64,000 nucleotides of DNA from Pomacea canaliculata (lineage: Eukaryota > Mollusca > Gastropoda > Architaenioglossa > Ampullariidae), in the NCBI RefSeq assembly GCF_003073045.1, contig NC_037593.1, forward strand, positions 23,741,868 through 23,805,867, in the 5' to 3' direction. The notes beneath the pieces are model-generated. The model was not told where the DNA came from. It saw only the letters and a program-made list of their open reading frames with translations, and made no database searches. The translations under genes and the position numbers were made by a program. Shown one piece after another: positions 58,301 through 64,000 of the stretch. The first letter of the stretch is position 1. The number at the start of each line of letters is the position of its first letter.

Positions 58301-60034
58301 CACATGCTGGTGTCGTTTTGTCAAAGCAGCTTTGGAATGTTTCCAAATACCTGACACACACGTCTGTAATTAATTTGTAATAAAGGCGATCTTCCTCTTC
58401 TCTGTCTCCCTCTCCACGTATAACTACATTACTTTGACAGCATCTCGATCGTACAGACTTACACATGTATGCATCTGACATACACATGGACGTTAAAGTA
58501 ATGAGTCCTTACTAACTTGCACTTCTTGCCGATGTCCTCCCCAACAAACGGATAACCGCTGAGTTTTGAACAGTTGGATTTTTGCTTCTGGCAGTCATTT
58601 AGCTGGAGGGCTTCGGGGATTTCTGTCACAGGACAATAGATGACATAGATGACAGTATGTAATGTTGATTGCCTACAGGTGATGAACAGATAGTCGTATC
58701 AGCTGACAAAGTATGAAGGAGGAAAGATGAAGAAAAAGCAGTTCAGACACATTTCATTGCAATCTACAAACCCAACGAATTGAAGTTTTAAAAAATATAT
58801 ATAAAGAAATATAAAGAATTGAAATTTCATTGACCGTTTGACGGAGATCCAAACTACCATGATAATGTATCTTTACTCCTAAATGTTGTAGGTTTACGTA
58901 TGTTAAAGTATGTTTATCCACAGAAGAAGCATGTTTACAGTGTCAAAAAGTGTCTTTATATAGGTTTAAGCAAAAAAGAAGGGCGTGGTCATGTATAAAT
59001 GTATGTTGAGGCAAAGAAGACGCACATGTAACTCAGTTTACGCCAAGGGGAACTTGTTTTATAATGGGTACAGGTACATTGGGCAAACAAGAACATTTGT
59101 ACATCGGGCAAACAAGAAGAAATGAGTGTGGTAGCCCAAACATACCATAAGAACAGGTTATCCTTGATTTGGTGCTCTCGGCCTCAAGGGTCGTCGTGTC
59201 TCTCAACACCAGAGTAGACAACTCATCGCAAGCTGAAGTCGAGAAAATGAGGCTTATGCAGCTGATGTATACTGGCATATACCTGGAGGAGAAAAAAAGA
59301 GAGAAAAAATCTTGATAAAGCTAATTAAGGGGATGTGGATAGAAATAGAGATTCTTTGCTTCCTTATGCACTTGACTAGAGGATGCTTCTGCGTTTCTCT
59401 GTGTGTGTGACCACGTGACCACGCGGTTAGTGGAAGGAAGGCGCCCACTCTAAAAGCAACATACGAATTTAGCGTGTTTATACAACAGAGTAACAACCTG
59501 GCTTTCTGTCTTTTTTTTAAAATTATCATTACCCTTTCACTTCAGAAAAGACACAGGGGTAGCGACGACGGCCACACAAGTTGAGGAGGGCTGAGATGAT
59601 CTGGGGGGAATTCAATTTCTTAAAGTAGGATATTTAGATTGCAGATGCAGGGTTAATGTTAGGAAGTATACATTCGTGTTTAATTGTGTGTGGTAGAATG
59701 AATAAAGCAGTGTTGTGGGTTATGAATTATAATATTGAACCAGATAGGTAAAGAAGCGCATACGTACATCACATCAGACACCTATTCACCAGCATCATCC
59801 TTATTGGCTGATGAGGTAAAGACGATTAGTGAGCGTGTTCTGTAGTGTCTAACACAGAATTTGGCAAATAACCTTGCACTTCTCTGGTTTACATGTTGTT
59901 TACGTTTATTTGTAAAACTCGGACTTACCTGCAAGGGGATTCTTGTGCTACTATGCTATACGTCTTGACCAAGGTACAGTTAGAAAAAGCAGAAGTACAG
60001 CCCGCGTTCAGACTCCAACTGCTTGACAGAAGCC
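55364..60034 (-). CDS. Gene B: paralogue of gene A, GPI-anchored six-cysteine protein with expanded stalk (first exon missing)
   Basis: Exons 5' to 3': 60034-59929, 59282-59146, 58622-58517, 58350-58247, 57727-57710, 57098-56988, 56559-56485, 56283-56212, 55675-55607 and 55425-55364. All are phase-compatible, and five match gene A in length (106, 106, 104, 18 and 62 nt). Module 1 includes 'CRYMPVYISC' and 'ACDELSTLVLRDTTTLEAE'. Module 2 includes 'CSKLSGYPFVGEDIGKKCKY' and 'ACEDRGDIARIVNMELTRLQ'. Cys spacing is as in gene A. Three Thr-rich stalk exons follow where gene A has one ('TTIATTTTSTTAMTTT', 'NPATTTTTTAPRPAS', 'NPATTTTTVPRPPIT'), then a Gly/Asn linker ('GNGGNGGNK') and a hydrophobic C-terminal tail ('VTWTVLLTLVLYVWART'). 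The signal-peptide exon was not found in 60035-64000 and should be phase 1. Predicted to be surface-exposed and GPI-linked; function unknown. Confidence 0.83.
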
Positions 60035-60550
60035 CTGGAAGGACAACATAAAAAAAGCATGGCTTCATGCACAGCTAGATAACAGGATATTCTGAAAGTC
60101 CTCAGCCTTGTAGCCAATAACTGGTAATTTAACATTATTTTTCACCAGAAGGTCAGTTATTCACATAACTCATAATCACCACCAAGATTAATTTTTCTAA
60201 TGCCCCTCATTAATGTAACAGACTTCCGCCAACATTGGAAACTTTTTTCCAGCCTTTTAGCGGGTTTTCAAACTTTCCGTGCTAGCCATGTTTATGTTTT
60301 ATTTTGCTAAAAAGCTGTTAAGTACAAAGGGGTCTCAAATTTCTTAAGACCAGAAATCCCCTCTAACCAAAATTATTCCAATAAAGCAACCTCAGTGGAT
60401 AATTAATTGACATTACGATTGATGGCACTGCATAGTCATAATAAATATAGTATAATGATACTGGACTGTCTGATCGTTCGAAACTTCCTCAATATCATGT
60501 GTTGGGGTCTGGGTGCATACACGCACAGAAAGGAAGAGTGACAGACGAAA

Positions 60551-60582
<32 letters not shown>
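60551..60582. repeat. (GT)n(GA)n microsatellite
   Basis: A dinucleotide GT run passes directly into a GA run. Simple repeat. Confidence 0.9.
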
Positions 60583-61295
60583 AGGAAGAAGAATTTTGCT
60601 TTTCATTCAGCGTTTATCATTTTTAGAACCCATCCTGAGAAATTCTATCGACTCTTTAGATGTTTCTATTGACATGTCCTCCCACTACTGAATGATTATG
60701 ACACACGCCTTCCCATCCCTTACATGTTGCGTGAACAGAACAATGGCTGTCATAAAGGTGAGAACGAATGCTTCCCAGTTGTCAAATAGCAGGTATATCC
60801 ACTATCTACTGTCACTGTAAGAGCTACTTGCTCTGATAGTGGAAGAACCGGATTGAAGTCTTGGTCATAGGGTGGGTCACAGAAAGTATTGACATTTGAG
60901 GTCTTTCAAAATAAAGGCAACAAAGAACCCATTTCATAAATTCACAGGACACTTGGGAATTAGCTCTATCGCTGAATGGATGCAAATTAAAATTATAGGA
61001 AAACAAAAACCAGACTGTATGCCATGATATGAGATATGACATATATCATCATCCCTTCACTCTGTTAATCGCTTATTTTGCATGCTCTCTTCTGGGTTTC
61101 GCAAATTACTTGTTTACCTTGAGCCTCGGCTGATCCATATGTTCTCGTACATCTGGCAGTCTGACCCTAGCTGGTCATTTCAAGACTGTTGTATATACTG
61201 AGTAAAGTACAGCAAATCCTAAGGATGAGTAGGTCTGGTAGGCAGATACGGTTTTTAAACTTCAGTTATCTGTAACGGTTACCGTAAAATTTCTT

Positions 61296-61730
61296 CATTC
61301 ATGCCCTACTGTGTGGTTCTGAAACCTGGAGAGTGACAAACACCATCAACAAAAAGCTGCAGATCTTTACCAACCGATGCCTAGTCCATATTCTGGGAAT
61401 AAGGTGGCCTGAAAAGATCTCCAACAGCAGCCTGTGGAAAAGAACCAACCAGAATGCCACTAGCCAATACATCAAAAAGCGCAAATGGGGCTGGATAGGA
61501 CACACCCTGCACAAACCAGCTGACACCATTGCCAGGCAGGCACTTGACTGGAACCCTCAGGAGAAGAGGAGAGTTAGGAGACAATAGCAGACTTGGAAAG
61601 AAACAGTAGAAAGTGAGGCAAAGGACGTCGGAACCGCACGGGACCAACTAGAGGGTGCTGCCAAATCCGGGTCCGCTGGCGAGGTGTTTTGCAGCCCTAT
61701 GCTCCTCAAAGGAACAACAAGGAATAAACT
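61296..61730 (+). mobile_element. 5'-truncated RTE-like LINE (RT C-terminus and 3' end)
   Basis: Encodes 'TINKKLQIFTNRCLVHILGI' then '[18 protein letters not shown]', '[20 protein letters not shown]' and 'WNPQEKRRVRRQ', followed by the family 3' end with 'CCGGGTCCGCTGGCGAGGTG' and 'AGGAATAAACTT'. This is the best-preserved copy of the family in the window, but it is only the last few hundred bases of the element. It is antisense to gene B. Confidence 0.85.
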
Positions 61731-62929
61731 TTGATGTATAATTCTTCTTCCTTTTAATTCAAGCCTCTGAAGGACTGAGCAACTGTTGAGATCTTGAGCT
61801 GTTGGCAATCTTTCGAGTTTAGAAATGTTTTCATATCTTTTTTCCTACATGAAACCAACCATAAATTGAGAGAAGATGATTGAGTCCTTCAGACACTTTC
61901 ATGTTTGAAGAGAAAATGTGCATTCTTGCAATCCGGCCCTGAATGGTGCGGCTTGTCAGCCAGCCAGACATCGTTGGATCACGTTTTCTCTATCAAATGT
62001 TTGCGTCCTCTTCTTCCCATTTAATTATGTTAAAGGAAACTGCATCATTTCCTATTGGCTTCCTTCCTCTCCCCCTCGCCATTGAATCAGGACCTGACAG
62101 CACAATGGCCATCGTGCTGCGCTACTGTCGCTATGTACACAGCGATGTCTTCATCCCATGTTTGAACATACCTGCCCACAGTCTGCTTGAGTACATTATA
62201 TTCGGGGCGTAGGCTGATGTGAACACGATTATGATGAACATAAGTATGTGACGAGGGGTTCGACAGAGCGTGGGCGGCCACACCTTGATCAACCCCTGTT
62301 CGTTCGCAAACGCTCACGGACACACTGACACACCTCTTGAAATTCTTCCACCACCCAAACCCCACCCTCACTCTTTATCTCTTTCTGTTTCCTCTTGCTC
62401 TCTCGCTACGTCTCTGTGCGTGTGTGTGTGTGTACATAAAGATTTCCTCACCCTACCCACTCCTTCTTTTTCACTCTGCATTTATTTTTTGTTTCTCATT
62501 GCCTTTCAATTCAATTTCTTGACATGGCAGCTGACATAAACCATGGTGGGAGGGGACAGGGAGGGCGGCAAGTGCACATAGAAGGTCCTGCAAGGGGAAG
62601 TCTCTCCATCCTTTCCCGTTCGTTTATCATCTATTCACGTGCACACTGGCACACGCACTCGTAACCTTGCCTCATGAGCAAGTCTCCAGGGTGGTAAGAC
62701 TTGTCCCACCTCATCTCATTATCCAAGCAGTTCCTTAATTGTCAGTGCTAGCATCAAGAACAAGCCTCTGGCTTGCACTGTCGACACGACCCACGTGACA
62801 CGACTTGTTTCAGTCCAACCTCGTGCTGACAGAGGAAGATGTAAAGTTTGACCAACGAAAAAGAAAAAATAGCAAATGCTTTTTTTTTTTTTCTTTTTTC
62901 ACTCAAACATCAAATGGGTGCGAGATTCT

Positions 62930-63150
62930 GAAGATACACGGTGAGCGAAGTGTAGTGAACCTTGAGTGTGTTGACGTACGCAAATCACCCCGCTCATCAA
63001 ACACAAGCCCTGTTGTGAACCAAACTGGTTTTTGATTAAATAAAATGTTGCCGAAACGAAAAACAGAGGTGCTTCTTCTCCTGGAAGGTTTAATACATTA
63101 GTGACAATACAACTGGAATGAAATAGTAGTAAATATTAAGGATCGACAAA
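62930..63150. repeat. Dispersed repeat family R2, copy upstream of gene B exon 2
   Basis: Shares 'CCTTGAGTGTGTTGACGTA', 'CGCAAATCA', 'GAGGTGCTTCTTCTC' and 'ATATTAAGGATCGACA' with the copy in gene A intron 1, in the same orientation relative to the gene. Confidence 0.6.
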
Positions 63151-64000
63151 TAATGGAGGCAGAAAAATCCTGAAATATTGGTGTGAATTTGTTGCTGTTT
63201 CACGGTTTACGCACACGTTTTTTTTTTTTTTAATGAAATAATCTGTCTCTTCAGAGTTGTTAATCATAAACTCATCAAAACTAGTCAGTTATAATAATTA
63301 TTTTAAATGTTGTCGTTCTCGTCCAGTTATTTCATCAACTATTGTGTTTACTTTGGCTAATATGTTCCCGGACATAAATATATAATGTTCTGTGTTGGTG
63401 TGGTTTTGTATTTAACACTAGTTCTAACGAGGTTTTCCTTTTAATTCAGGCTCCAGATTATCAGAATAGTAATTACTGAATAATGTAAAGGGGTCTTGAA
63501 GAGCAATGTATTTAAAGACCTTTATACTAGAAGATGACTTACAGACTTAGGACAAATTTAACTGAGAAATTCTTTTGGTCAGTCAAGAATGGCGTTTAAA
63601 GTCATTGCCGGATAATGATTGCCAGGACACTCATCATTATCATCATCGTCTGGTGGTGTGTCGTTTCCATGATAAACCACTTGCTTCTCTCTATTCTTTG
63701 TTTCATAATTTAGTAGCATCAGTTCTTGCCCTTAATTTCATCCTCAAGCCTTGAGCTAATTTTCATTACTATTAATTATTGGATATGAAAGTAATAAAGC
63801 AGCCACGTCGACAGCAACAACAACGACTTCAGCAAGGTTTCTTTTCCTAAGATATAAAGGTTATGAAGGAGATGGTTATGAGCGCCAATAGGATGAAGGT
63901 GTTGCAAAATCTGGGAAGTCTTTATAGTGTAAAATATTCAAAGTCAAAACCGTTTTCCTAGAAAATATACACGATTGGTAAAATAAGAGACAATAAAATA

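Larger units (their letters stand above)
60035..64000. other. Probable intron 1 / 5' region of gene B
   Basis: Contains a GT/GA microsatellite (60551-60582), an RTE-like LINE end (61296-61730) and an R2 repeat (62930-63150). No exon encoding a start codon plus hydrophobic segment ending in a phase-1 donor was found. The rest is unassigned. Confidence 0.45.

Noticed and set aside
60705-60755. Possible signal-peptide exon for gene B (MTAIVLFTQH on minus)
   Set aside because: The exon would end in phase 0, while exon 2 requires phase 1, and the hydrophobic stretch is very short.

Overview
This is animal nuclear DNA: AT-rich, with split genes, GT-AG introns of a few hundred bases to 8 kb, microsatellites and many dispersed transposon pieces. 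The proteins are closely related to vertebrate orthologues, and the repeat mix (RTE-like LINE pieces, Tigger-type DNA transposons, a Ty3-like fossil) would fit a lophotrochozoan, most likely a gastropod mollusc. That assignment is inference. Nothing bacterial is present: no operons, CRISPR arrays or recognisable tRNA or rRNA genes.

Three conserved housekeeping genes fill the first two thirds. A TTPAL-like alpha-tocopherol transfer protein gene with a CRAL-TRIO domain (+, 3661-8887, 7 coding exons, 311 aa, one GC-AG intron) is followed by about 4.4 kb of flank with a Ty3-like fossil. Next comes the LSD1/KDM1A histone demethylase (+, 13293-31496, 17 coding exons, 797 aa). It converges on UFL1, the E3 UFM1-protein ligase (-, 41365-32370, 16 coding exons, 781 aa). 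For these three genes every exon junction was checked for reading phase, and all close in frame.

LSD1 intron 2 (14177-22366) holds a 320-bp pogo/Tigger-type MITE and a 5.7-kb block of a second Tigger family (16404-22097). The block contains a 2.16-kb non-autonomous copy and a part carrying an uninterrupted 477-aa transposase whose third catalytic acidic residue is Asn. The two copies differ by a 1.9-kb segment bounded by 4-bp microhomology.

The last third (44239-64000) is the most novel part. It holds two tandem paralogous minus-strand genes that I could not match to a named family. Each encodes a predicted secreted, GPI-anchored protein with two six-cysteine modules, a Thr/Pro-rich mucin-like stalk and a hydrophobic C-terminal tail. 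Gene A (50219-44239, 243 aa) is complete with its signal-peptide exon. Gene B (60034-55364) lacks only its first exon, which probably lies past the window end. The pair share exon sizes and phases, including an 18-nt microexon, and differ mainly in stalk exon number. Homologous dispersed repeats upstream of both point to segmental duplication.

The remaining non-coding sequence holds LINE 3' ends and reverse-transcriptase remnants, two apparently unnamed dispersed repeat families (called R1 and R2 here), microsatellites and unassigned unique sequence.
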